From: Candidatus Cloacimonadota bacterium
GTDB lineage: Bacteria; Cloacimonadota; Cloacimonadia; Cloacimonadales; Cloacimonadaceae
DNA length: 5,713 nt
Assembly (NCBI GenBank): GCA_012519465.1
Contig: JAAYQD010000346.1
Location: forward strand, 1 to 5,713
Reading direction: 5' to 3'
Made by a program: the position numbers and the translations under genes. The number at the start of each line of letters is the position of its first letter. Positions within the stretch are counted from its first letter, which is position 1. The notes beneath the pieces are model-generated. The model did no database searches. It was given only the letters and a program-made list of their open reading frames with translations, and was not told the origin of the DNA. Shown one piece after another: positions 1 to 5,713 of this stretch.

Positions 1-1037
1 ATGCCATCAACCTTTCTTTGGGAGAGCTGAAATATCCCTTTCCCCAAGAATTAAAGGACTATGTGTGCGATTCGATGCCGGATGCCGCACCGGGTTACAC
101 ACCCAATGCCGGTTTACCTGAACTGCGGGAACTGGTTGCTGCCAAATACGAGGTATCCCCACAGCAGGTTTGCATCACAAACGGAGCCCAGGAAGCTCTC
201 TTTCTCAGCCTCTTCTCTTTTCTCAATCCCGGTGATACAATAGCCATCCCTGATCCTGATTTTCCAGCCTACTCCAGCATAGCCCATATTCTGGATGTCC
301 AGATAGTAAGATTGCCATACTCAAAAGACCTCAAGAGCATCCCCTGGGATTTGTGGCAACAGCGGCTTTCCATGGGCGTAAATGCCCTTGTTCTCAGCTC
401 CCCAAACAACCCCTGCGGTTATTATCTCAAAGAAGCTGATGCCATCCAATTAGGCGAAATATGTAATTCCCTGGGCATCACCGTGGTGGTGGATGAAATC
501 TATAAAGACCTGGTCTTTGCCGGCACCCCCGCCTCCCTGATGGAGAAGGTGGAGCGCCTCTTTGTGGTGAGCGGATTATCCAAAAGCCATTTGATGACCG
601 GCTGGCGTTTGGGCTGGACTGTAGTTCCCCAGAGTATGGCAGCCACCATCACCAAAGCCAAACAATACCTTTCCACCTGCAGCGCATGGCTCTCGCAAAA
701 GCTTGCCGTATATGCCCTGGGCTCTGCCGGCAGCAAGGTTGCCAACGATGTCTTTATCCGGCTCTTGGCAAGCCGGGGTGCAGCTCTCAGCTATTTGAAT
801 ACTCACTTTTTGATGAAAGATATTTTGATGCCGGATGCCACACCCTATCTGCTCATACGCTGTCCGGAAGATGATTTTGCCTTTGCCACAGAGCTGGCAG
901 GCAGAGGAGTATTGGTGGCTCCCGGCTCTGCATTTGGTGCTGCCACACGAGGCATGATCCGCATCAATTATGGCATGGAAGACCAACCGCTGCTATCTGG
1001 ACTACAGGTAATTCATGAAGCCCTATATCCTCACTAA
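1..1037 (+). CDS. Class I/II pyridoxal-phosphate aminotransferase, 5' end missing
   Basis: Cytosolic fold-type I aminotransferase that would move an amino group between an amino acid and a 2-oxo acid using PLP. The frame is open to the left edge: codons from position 3 read AINLSLGELKYPFP, matching the family's N-terminal 'INLS-GE-F-P' segment. The TTG at 18 is therefore internal, and only some 20-30 residues are missing. Visible motifs in order: GYTPNAGLPELRE (substrate/PLP loop), TNGAQEAL (cofactor phosphate region), SSPNNPCG (Asn contacting PLP), VVDEIY (Asp to the pyridine nitrogen, and Tyr), SGLSKSHLMTGWRLGW with the Schiff-base Lys at nt 582-584, and IRINYG with the carboxylate-binding Arg near the C-terminus. 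The stop is TAA. The last 23 bases overlap the amidohydrolase start, which suggests co-translation. The family is clear; the substrate (aspartate, alanine, aromatic or other) cannot be read from these motifs. Confidence 0.93.
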   Translation, partial: AINLSLGELKYPFPQELKDYVCDSMPDAAPGYTPNAGLPELRELVAAKYEVSPQQVCITNGAQEALFLSLFSFLNPGDTIAIPDPDFPAYSSIAHILDVQIVRLPYSKDLKSIPWDLWQQRLSMGVNALVLSSPNNPCGYYLKEADAIQLGEICNSLGITVVVDEIYKDLVFAGTPASLMEKVERLFVVSGLSKSHLMTGWRLGWTVVPQSMAATITKAKQYLSTCSAWLSQKLAVYALGSAGSKVANDVFIRLLASRGAALSYLNTHFLMKDILMPDATPYLLIRCPEDDFAFATELAGRGVLVAPGSAFGAATRGMIRINYGMEDQPLLSGLQVIHEALYPH

Positions 1038-2610
1038 TGCCCATATTTTGCCTCTGACTGATGCATGCTTGGGCTTTGCCAAGGCGGATTCCATCCTCGT
1101 TCAAGATAAGATTATCTCAGCGATAGGGGATATGTCTCAATGCCGCCAGGCAGCCAAATCCACTGCGGAAGTGATAGATCTGGATGGCAGGGTGCTATTG
1201 CCTGCATTTTGTGATAGTCATACTCACTTTGCAGAGCTTGCCAAGCGCAGATTCCAGCTCAATCTATCCGGCTGCACACAAGTTTGGCAGATTCAAGATG
1301 CCGCCATGAAGTTTAGGGAAATAAATGATCCTCTGCCCAAGTGGATATTGGGCGATGGTTGGGATGCCAACCTGCTGGATCATCCGCAAATGTTGGATAG
1401 AACCCTGTTGGATCAGCTTTTCCCGGATGTGCCGGCTGCTATCTTCAATAAAGACTATCATGCCCGCTGGTGCAATACCCTTGCCCTGAAGATAAGCGGT
1501 CTTTTGGATGCCAGCCAGAGCGGCTTTGCCCAGGATGAGGTGCCACGCGATGGCAATGGCTTGGCAACGGGAATTATTTACGAAGACGCCACCCTGCATC
1601 TGCAGCGCTATATTTCCCAGCCATCGGATGCAGAACTTGCCAAAGCAATGCGCAGCCAGCTATCCCATATCTACAGCCTGGGCATCGGCGGTTTTCACAC
1701 CATGGAAGAATCCTACAGTGCCAATGTATTAAAAGCTTTGCAGGCTGAAGGAGAGAGCTTCCGCCTTGTCTGGCACTTCCCCTTGCAGGATTTGGATTTG
1801 ATGATAGAAAACAAGGTCAAATCCTACCAGGAGCAGGGTTCTTTTATCATTGGTGGGGTAAAGCTCTTTTTGGATGGAGCCCTGGGTTCACGCACTGCGG
1901 CAATGCTGCAGCCTTATACCGGGGAAGAGGATAATTACGGTGTCTTGCGGCTAACAGAGGAAGATTTGGCATCTATCATCCACAAGGCATCAAGTGCTGA
2001 TATAGCCTGTACCATCCATGCCATCGGCGATTATGCCACTCACCTGGCTATAAAACACCTGAATAATGCAAGGCTAACTGCATCTAATAAAAGGCTGTTG
2101 CATCGTATAGAACACCTGCAGGCCATCGCGCCATACGATCTGGCCATGCTGGAACAAAGCGGTATTCACTGCTCTTTACAGCCCGTACATATGGCAGCGG
2201 ATATTCCGCTCATCCAAAAGCATTGGAGAGATACCAAACATCGCTGTTATCGCTGGGCAGATCTGGATAAATGTGGCATTCCCTTCAGTTTTGGTTCGGA
2301 TGCCCCCATAGAATCAATCAATCCTTTTTTGGGAATATATACCGCCATTACCCGGCGTTCATACCTTGATCCCTCTTTGCCTGCCTTCCTGCCCCATCAG
2401 GCTCTCAGTGTGAATAAGGCTCTGTGGGCTTACACCCATGGTGCTGCGCTGGGCTCTGGCAGTCAGGATTGGAGGGGGAGCCTGGAAGTGGGCAAAGCTG
2501 CCGATATCATTGCCATCAATGATTGGTGTGGGCAGCCCCCTGAATTCTTTTTACAAGCGAAAAGCCACTTCACCATGGTGGATGGCAAGATAAACTATAT
2601 AGATATCTAA
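1015..2610 (+). CDS. YtcJ-type metal-dependent amidohydrolase (Amidohydro_3 family)
   Basis: 531-residue TIM-barrel hydrolase of the amidohydrolase superfamily, cytosolic with no signal peptide, about the usual length for YtcJ/N-substituted formamide deformylase relatives. The N-terminal beta-sandwich starts with the typical 'LTNAHILPLTD'. Metal-site motifs: DSHTHF (His69, His71), GGVKLFLDGALGSRT (Lys283), TIHAIGD (His335), HRIEHLQ (His363/His367) and FGSDAP (Asp429). The YtcJ hallmarks GDGWDANL (residues 113-120) and NKDYHARWCNTLAL (145-158) are present, and the C-terminal GSLEVGKAADIIAI closes the sandwich. ATG at 1015 fits because the N-terminal motif follows at once; AGG at 1006-1008 is only a weak Shine-Dalgarno, so translation probably depends on coupling to the overlapping aminotransferase. 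The stop is TAA. Family members act on amides, formamides or related C-N bonds, but most are uncharacterised, so no substrate is assigned. Confidence 0.92.
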   Translation: MKPYILTNAHILPLTDACLGFAKADSILVQDKIISAIGDMSQCRQAAKSTAEVIDLDGRVLLPAFCDSHTHFAELAKRRFQLNLSGCTQVWQIQDAAMKFREINDPLPKWILGDGWDANLLDHPQMLDRTLLDQLFPDVPAAIFNKDYHARWCNTLALKISGLLDASQSGFAQDEVPRDGNGLATGIIYEDATLHLQRYISQPSDAELAKAMRSQLSHIYSLGIGGFHTMEESYSANVLKALQAEGESFRLVWHFPLQDLDLMIENKVKSYQEQGSFIIGGVKLFLDGALGSRTAAMLQPYTGEEDNYGVLRLTEEDLASIIHKASSADIACTIHAIGDYATHLAIKHLNNARLTASNKRLLHRIEHLQAIAPYDLAMLEQSGIHCSLQPVHMAADIPLIQKHWRDTKHRCYRWADLDKCGIPFSFGSDAPIESINPFLGIYTAITRRSYLDPSLPAFLPHQALSVNKALWAYTHGAALGSGSQDWRGSLEVGKAADIIAINDWCGQPPEFFLQAKSHFTMVDGKINYIDI

Positions 2611-2619
2611 AGAATATAT

Positions 2620-2625
2620 AAGGAG
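2620..2625 (+). promoter_or_regulatory. Strong Shine-Dalgarno of the T-protein-like gene
   Basis: AAGGAG lies nine bases before the ATG at 2635 and fixes that start. It stands in a 24-base A-rich gap after the amidohydrolase stop. No promoter or terminator is evident there, so this gene is probably read from the same transcript as the two before it. Confidence 0.8.
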
Positions 2626-2634
2626 AAAAACAAA

Positions 2635-4014
2635 ATGGAAAAATTCGGCTTTGAGTACCCGCACCAGCCGCGCAAAACCTTTTTGTACGAGCTGGAAGAA
2701 AACTGGTATCTGCCCCTGTTGGCAGAGCACAAGGGCATTCCACTCGCCCCCATCAAACGCAGCAATTTTGGGCATTACGATATGGCGGTGAATTACCTCA
2801 CCTCTGTATTGGATGAAGCTGCCGCAGTAAACAAGGTGGCGATTTATAATATCGACCACATGGCACAAATCCGCTTTTGGGGACGCGATGCAGGAGCCGT
2901 GTTGGATAGGGCTCTTGCCGGCAATATCAGTCAAATGAAAGTGGGCGCCTGCAAATACACTTTGCTGCTCAACGATTCCGGTGGCGTGGAGGATGATATG
3001 ATCATGATGCGCGCATCAGATACGGAATTTATCATGGTCATCAATGCCGGACACGATATCACCGCTACCGTGGAGATAAACGGCGTAAAACAAGAACTGA
3101 TTGCCGATATCGATAGGGTGATGCGTCAGAAGCGTGATGGAGAAGAGATTTGGGCAGAGGATATCTCCAATGATCTGGTAAAGGTGGATATCCAGGGTCC
3201 TCTCTCTCTCAAGCTCATCAAAGAAGTCTTTGGAGCGGATGTCCTCAAAAACCGCAACAACCCGGAAAAGAACATGAGCTTTTTTACCTTCAATGAGGTT
3301 GAGCTGGATGGGCACAAATACTATTTCAGCCGCACTGGCTACACCAACCGCTGGGGCTGGGAATGCTATTTGCCCGCTGCCAAAGCCGCAGAGGATTTTA
3401 AGAATATATTGAGCTTGGCATTGGAATGGGGTGGCCTCCTGGTAGGCCTGGGCGGACGTGATGAAAACCGCATCTCCGCAGGAGCCGTGGGCCTGCCTTT
3501 GATGGGCAGCGAATACGATCCCCAGCATACCCCCATCAACGCCCCGCTCTTTGATGCTGCGGTGGATATGGAAAAGCCGTGGTTTGTGGGCAAAGAAGCC
3601 CTGCAGAAAGAGCTTGCAGCCGGCACCCAGAAAGGGCTTGTCATCTGTATCTCTGAAGGAATTGCCAGCCAGCGTGGCGTGTATCTCGATGGCAAAAGAC
3701 TGGGCAGCATCACCTCCAGCATCAATTCGCCTAACCTCAGCCATGCCAAACGCCTGGCTCTGGGCTCCACCCGCAAGAATGTGGTGGATCCCCAAGGCAC
3801 CGCTGCCATTGGCTTGGCTTGGTTATACAGCATACCTGCCATGAACTTGGGCTTGGAAGAAGGTGACCCCGTTGGAGCCCATCTGATGGTGGATTTGTAT
3901 AGGGAAGATGCCACGGGACAGCCCACCGGCTCTCCGCTGAAGGCATATCTATCTTCCGCGGGAGTATCACCTGCCACCTCCCATAAAGCACTCAAGAATA
4001 TCGAGAATCTATAA
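2635..4014 (+). CDS. Glycine-cleavage T-protein (GcvT) family, divergent tetrahydrofolate-dependent methyl/aminomethyltransferase
   Basis: 459-residue cytosolic protein of the folate-binding T-protein family, which moves a one-carbon unit from a donor (aminomethyl-lipoyl H-protein in true GcvT) to tetrahydrofolate. Family segments in order: YDMAVNY (residues 48-54, like WDMPVQY), YNIDHMAQIRFWGRDA (71-86, like FDVSHMG-I-V-G-DA), GGVEDDMIM (116-124) with the acidic pair expected at the folate site, DIQGPLS (185-191), SRTGYTNRWGWECYLP (232-247, like SRTGYTGEDGFEIYLP) and GLGGRDENRISAG (271-283, like GLGARDSLRLEAG). The C-terminal barrel region includes LGSITSS and IGLAWL. It is longer than usual GcvT (about 360-400 residues), and several signature positions differ: NRW for GED, SAG for EAG, TPIN for TP-E. 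No gcvH or gcvP is in the window. It may be a true GcvT of a divergent lineage or a related demethylase (the LigM/DesA/DmdA type). The start is set by a good Shine-Dalgarno; the stop is TAA. Confidence 0.85.
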   Translation: MEKFGFEYPHQPRKTFLYELEENWYLPLLAEHKGIPLAPIKRSNFGHYDMAVNYLTSVLDEAAAVNKVAIYNIDHMAQIRFWGRDAGAVLDRALAGNISQMKVGACKYTLLLNDSGGVEDDMIMMRASDTEFIMVINAGHDITATVEINGVKQELIADIDRVMRQKRDGEEIWAEDISNDLVKVDIQGPLSLKLIKEVFGADVLKNRNNPEKNMSFFTFNEVELDGHKYYFSRTGYTNRWGWECYLPAAKAAEDFKNILSLALEWGGLLVGLGGRDENRISAGAVGLPLMGSEYDPQHTPINAPLFDAAVDMEKPWFVGKEALQKELAAGTQKGLVICISEGIASQRGVYLDGKRLGSITSSINSPNLSHAKRLALGSTRKNVVDPQGTAAIGLAWLYSIPAMNLGLEEGDPVGAHLMVDLYREDATGQPTGSPLKAYLSSAGVSPATSHKALKNIENL

Positions 4015-4042
4015 GGCGTGGATATTATTCCACAGTCCAATA

Positions 4043-4089
4043 TGCGGGAAACAAAAAATGTCTGGATTAGCATTGACTTGTTTCCCGCA
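4043..4089 (+). terminator. Stem-loop in the T-protein/thioredoxin gap, possible terminator
   Basis: TGCGGGAAACAA (4043-4054) pairs perfectly with TTGTTTCCCGCA (4078-4089), a 12-bp stem. Inside it AATG (4057-4060) pairs with CATT (4071-4074), leaving a ten-base loop. Only a short T-run (4095-4098) follows, five bases after the stem, so it is a poor textbook intrinsic terminator. It could instead be an mRNA-end stabiliser, a protein-binding inverted repeat, or one copy of a dispersed repeat. It is the only structured element in this 125-base gap and separates the first three genes from the thioredoxin gene. Confidence 0.5.
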
Positions 4090-4100
4090 ATCACTTTTAT
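4073..4100 (+). promoter_or_regulatory. Possible sigma-70-like promoter before the thioredoxin gene
   Basis: TTGACT (4073-4078, five of six to the -35 consensus), a 16-base spacer and TTTTAT (4095-4100, four of six to the -10 consensus). The -35 overlaps the right side of the upstream stem-loop. An alternative AT-rich -10, TATAAA at 4108-4113, has no matching -35. This is a weak call resting on consensus alone. Confidence 0.22.
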
Positions 4101-4128
4101 CGTCATATATAAATTGGTGGTAAATATA

Positions 4129-4134
4129 AAGGAG
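4129..4134 (+). promoter_or_regulatory. Shine-Dalgarno of the thioredoxin gene
   Basis: AAGGAG sits five bases before the ATG at 4140 and decides that start, which also gives the expected short thioredoxin N-terminus. Confidence 0.8.
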
Positions 4135-4139
4135 AGACA

Positions 4140-4448
4140 ATGATCAAAGAACTCGATGCAAAGAGCTTTGCCGGCTTTATAGGTTCAGGCGTATCGCTGG
4201 TGGATTTTTGGGCTGATTGGTGCACCCCATGCCGCATGATAGCCCCCGTAATTCAAGAGCTTGCCAAGGAAAACAGCGATGGGGCTTTTGGCAAATTAAA
4301 CGTTGATGATTGCCCCGAGCTTGCAGGCCAGTTCGACGTGATGAGCATTCCCACTTTACTTTTCTTCAAAGACGGAGAGCTGCAGGATAGCATTATCGGC
4401 GTGGTAAGCAAAGGCATCATCCAAAGAAAACTGGATGCATTGAAATAG
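4140..4448 (+). CDS. trxA: Thioredoxin with WCTPC active site
   Basis: 102-residue cytosolic thioredoxin, a dithiol-disulfide oxidoreductase that would be kept reduced by a thioredoxin reductase not present here. It covers the full fold: VDFWADWCTPCRMIAP (residues 21-36) with the buried Asp22, catalytic Cys28 and Cys31; a GKLNVDD strand with the Lys that sits near the buried Asp; SIPTLLFF with cis-Pro71; and Gly87 before the last helix. Length is close to the usual 105-110. The active site is CTPC rather than the common CGPC, with Arg instead of Lys after the second Cys, and an extra Cys58 lies outside the active site. It stands alone behind a structured gap and ten bases before the acyltransferase, with which it may share a transcript. 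The stop is TAG. It may be a housekeeping thioredoxin or a specialised paralogue. Confidence 0.93.
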   Translation: MIKELDAKSFAGFIGSGVSLVDFWADWCTPCRMIAPVIQELAKENSDGAFGKLNVDDCPELAGQFDVMSIPTLLFFKDGELQDSIIGVVSKGIIQRKLDALK

Positions 4449-4550
4449 CAGTAAAAGAGTGGCATCCAAAAAGAATTCAGTTTTACTGAAAATACAAAAC
4501 AGGATTGAATATATCCTGATCAGGGCAGTTGTTGGGTTCTTAAGACTATT

Positions 4551-4595
4551 ACCCTGGCGCGTGGCAAAAGCCATCAGCCAGGGTCTTTTTGTTTT
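4551..4595 (+). terminator. Intrinsic-terminator-like hairpin inside the acyltransferase frame
   Basis: ACCCTGGC (4551-4558) pairs perfectly with GCCAGGGT (4577-4584). After a two-by-two internal loop, GTGGC (4561-4565) pairs with GCCAT (4570-4574, one G-U pair) around an AAAA loop. CTTTTTGTTTT follows directly at 4585-4595. GC-rich stem, tetraloop and T-tract have the right order for a sense-strand intrinsic terminator, 102 bases after the thioredoxin stop and inside acyltransferase codons 31-46. The same bases encode a membrane-proximal segment expected for the family (LLPWRVAKAISQGLF), so chance is possible. Confidence 0.5.
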
Positions 4596-4665
4596 GATCG
4601 GCTATCATATCGGGGTAAGGCGCAAGGTGGCGGAAACACAGATGCGCAAGGTGTATCCTGATTGG

Positions 4666-4668
4666 TGA
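4666..4668 (+). other. In-frame TGA codon within the acyltransferase gene
   Basis: This is codon 70 from GTG 4459, between PDW and NSQIRKTLKQLYRN. In relatives this spot follows the 'FP-x-x' block and is commonly Ser at the start of a helix (for example FPQMSEQE in E. coli LpxL, from memory), so TCA (Ser) is the likeliest ancestral codon and one base change explains TGA. I see no convincing SECIS-like hairpin just downstream. Confidence 0.85.
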
Positions 4669-5382
4669 AACAGTCAGATCAGAAAGACACTCAAACAGCT
4701 TTATCGCAATATGGGCCTCAGCATTGCCACCATCTATCTGATACCGGAAAAGAGATTTATCCAAAATTGTAAGGTGGTAAACCGCCAGTATGTGGATGAG
4801 GCATATTCCCATGGCAAGGGCGTGATTTTGGCTACGGCACATCTGGGCAATTGGGAGGCGGCAAGGGTGTTTCCCCTGCAAGAAATGCCCACCTCGGTGA
4901 TAGTGCGCCAGCAGCGTAATATCTATTTTGACCAGTTCAACAATGCCATCCGCAGCAAACATGGTGTGGGCATGATCGATATGAAGCGTGGATTGCGCGA
5001 TATTGTAGCAGCATTCAGAAAGAATGAAATGGTGGCTATCCTGATGGATCAGAACGCCGGCAAAAGCGGCTTGATTATGGATTTCCTGGGCTTTCCCGCC
5101 TCGCACTGGTTGGGGGTGGCAAAGCTGTCTCTGCGCTACAAAGTGCCAATCCTGCCCGGTTTTGCACTACTAAATCCGGATGGAACCACCGAATTCACCT
5201 TCCAGCCCATTATCTACCACCCGGATTGGGAAGATGATGAATCCCTCTATCCCGTTCTCTTAAAAGAGGTTAATGAGGTGATAGAGCGCTTTATACACCA
5301 ATATCCCTCCCAGTGGTTTTGGGTGCATAAACGCTGGAAAGCCACTGGCGTGATGAACGAATAGAGCTGAGGAGGTTGGGGC

Positions 5383-5713
5383 TTAGGGTTTTATGATAGG
5401 CAACCAAATCTCCGTGATGGATTCTTCAGAACCATGTTTGAAGCGCTCGTCATATTTTTCAAAAACGAGGCTTCCTTCAGTCTTATAGTCAGAAGAAGTA
5501 AGCCATTCCCCGTAAATATATTGGTAGGTATCACCAATCTTTTCAATCGCACCTTTGTATTCAAATACAGCATGGATACCACCTGGATAATTGTAAACCT
5601 CAAAACCTTCCGGTAGCTTTTCGGCATCATTGGGAATAATGCCCACCATATAGAGGTTTCCTTCACTCATCTCGGGATCATACTTTTCGCCAGGGTAATG
5701 GATGCCATAAATA
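5383..5713 (-). CDS. GyrI-like / AraC effector-binding-domain protein, N-terminal part outside the window
   Basis: The C-terminal 109 residues of a protein read on the - strand, ending at TAA (5385-5383). The frame stays open to the right edge: codons before the ATG at 5670 read IYGIHYPGEKYDPE, which suits this fold, so that ATG is internal. The segments EVYNYPGGIHAVFEYKG, TYQYIYGEWL, LVFEKYDERF and the closing EIWLPI match the GyrI-like small-molecule-binding domain found in DNA gyrase inhibitors, in the C-terminus of AraC/MerR-type regulators and as stand-alone proteins. Whether a DNA-binding domain lies upstream cannot be told here, so it may be a transcription regulator or a single-domain ligand-binding protein. 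It converges on the acyltransferase gene with only 18 bases between the two stops. Confidence 0.75.
   Translation of the reverse strand, partial: IYGIHYPGEKYDPEMSEGNLYMVGIIPNDAEKLPEGFEVYNYPGGIHAVFEYKGAIEKIGDTYQYIYGEWLTSSDYKTEGSLVFEKYDERFKHGSEESITEIWLPIIKP

Larger units (their letters stand above)
4459..5364 (+). pseudogene. Lipid A acyltransferase (LpxL/HtrB family) interrupted by an in-frame TGA
   Basis: Read through the stop, the frame gives 301 residues, the normal length for Kdo2-lipid A lauroyl/myristoyl acyltransferases, which add secondary acyl chains to lipid A at the inner membrane. The part before the stop (GTG 4459 to TGA 4666-4668, 69 residues) holds the N-terminal membrane segment and the RRKVAETQMRKVYPDW block. 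The part after it keeps the catalytic H-x4-E in AHLGNWE (His128 at nt 4840-4842, Glu133 at 4855-4857, numbered from GTG), MDQNAG (196-201), DFLGFPAS and PSQWFWVHKRWK near the C-terminus. The reading frame is identical on both sides, so a base substitution, not an indel, made the break. GTG 4459 is the only plausible start after the TGA at 4441 and lacks a clear Shine-Dalgarno. If translation restarted at ATG 4711, a 217-residue protein without the membrane anchor but with the catalytic dyad would result; no Shine-Dalgarno supports that. It may be a young pseudogene, a base-call error or a recoded gene. The final stop is TAG. Confidence 0.85.

Noticed and set aside
18..20. TTG as the start of the aminotransferase gene
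   Set aside because: The frame is open upstream to the edge and those codons (AINLS) match the family's conserved N-terminal segment, so the true start lies before the window.
500..986. Antisense frames over the aminotransferase (500-745, 576-986)
   Set aside because: Low-complexity, Cys- and Ser-rich translations without motifs, opposite a well-conserved gene.
78..2310. Recurring GGATGCC words
   Set aside because: They fall at irregular spacing on Asp-Ala codons within conserved proteins, so they reflect codon use, not a repeat.
2600..2609. Palindrome TAGATATCTA at the amidohydrolase stop
   Set aside because: A short AT-rich palindrome with no loop, T-tract or second copy; easily chance.
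3016..4106. Long open frames on the - strand (3016-3795 and 3366-4106)
   Set aside because: They lie antisense to the clearly conserved T-protein-like gene, show no recognisable domain or ribosome site, and reflect its codon bias.
4666..4710. Selenocysteine insertion at the TGA
   Set aside because: No stable hairpin with the bacterial SECIS spacing is visible just downstream (only a 3-bp GTC/GAC pairing), and the enzyme family uses no catalytic Cys or Sec there.
4549..5106. 185-codon antisense frame over the acyltransferase
   Set aside because: No domain or Shine-Dalgarno is seen; the + strand frame carries all family motifs on both sides of the TGA.
5668..5670. ATG on the - strand as the start of the effector-binding-domain gene
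   Set aside because: The frame continues without a stop to the right edge with family-like residues (YGIHYPG), and no Shine-Dalgarno precedes this ATG.

Overview
The window reads as a stretch of bacterial chromosome with five genes on the + strand and one converging on the - strand. Base composition is mixed, close to half GC by eye. A lipid A-type acyltransferase implies a Gram-negative envelope with lipopolysaccharide. The amino-acid and one-carbon genes would suit an amino-acid-using anaerobe. The general look suggests something like Cloacimonadota or a neighbouring phylum, but that placement is an impression only. I see no mobile element, phage, CRISPR array, tRNA or rRNA.

Layout. (1) Positions 1-1037: a class I/II PLP aminotransferase whose first codons lie before the window. 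(2) 1015-2610: a YtcJ-type metal-dependent amidohydrolase, overlapping gene 1 by 23 bases. (3) 2635-4014: a divergent member of the glycine-cleavage T-protein family, with a strong Shine-Dalgarno. Genes 1-3 look like one transcription unit for amino-acid or amide turnover feeding one-carbon metabolism, but the substrate is not readable from sequence. (4) A 125-base gap holds a 12-bp perfect inverted repeat and perhaps a weak promoter. (5) 4140-4448: thioredoxin with a WCTPC active site. (6) 4459-5364: a lipid A acyltransferase (LpxL/HtrB family), complete in length and motifs but cut by an in-frame TGA at codon 70. (7) 5383-5713, - strand: the C-terminal part of a GyrI-like/AraC effector-binding-domain protein that runs off the right edge.

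The most notable area is the front of the acyltransferase gene. It has a GTG start without a convincing Shine-Dalgarno. At 4551-4595 it carries a hairpin followed by CTTTTTGTTTT that looks like an intrinsic terminator inside the reading frame. About 70 bases later the frame is stopped by TGA and then continues, same frame and fully conserved, to its natural end. All six visible gene ends use TAA or TAG, so TGA is not used as a terminal stop here, yet this is the only in-frame TGA. A recent nonsense mutation or base-call error is the simplest reading; recoding or deliberate down-regulation are the exciting alternatives.
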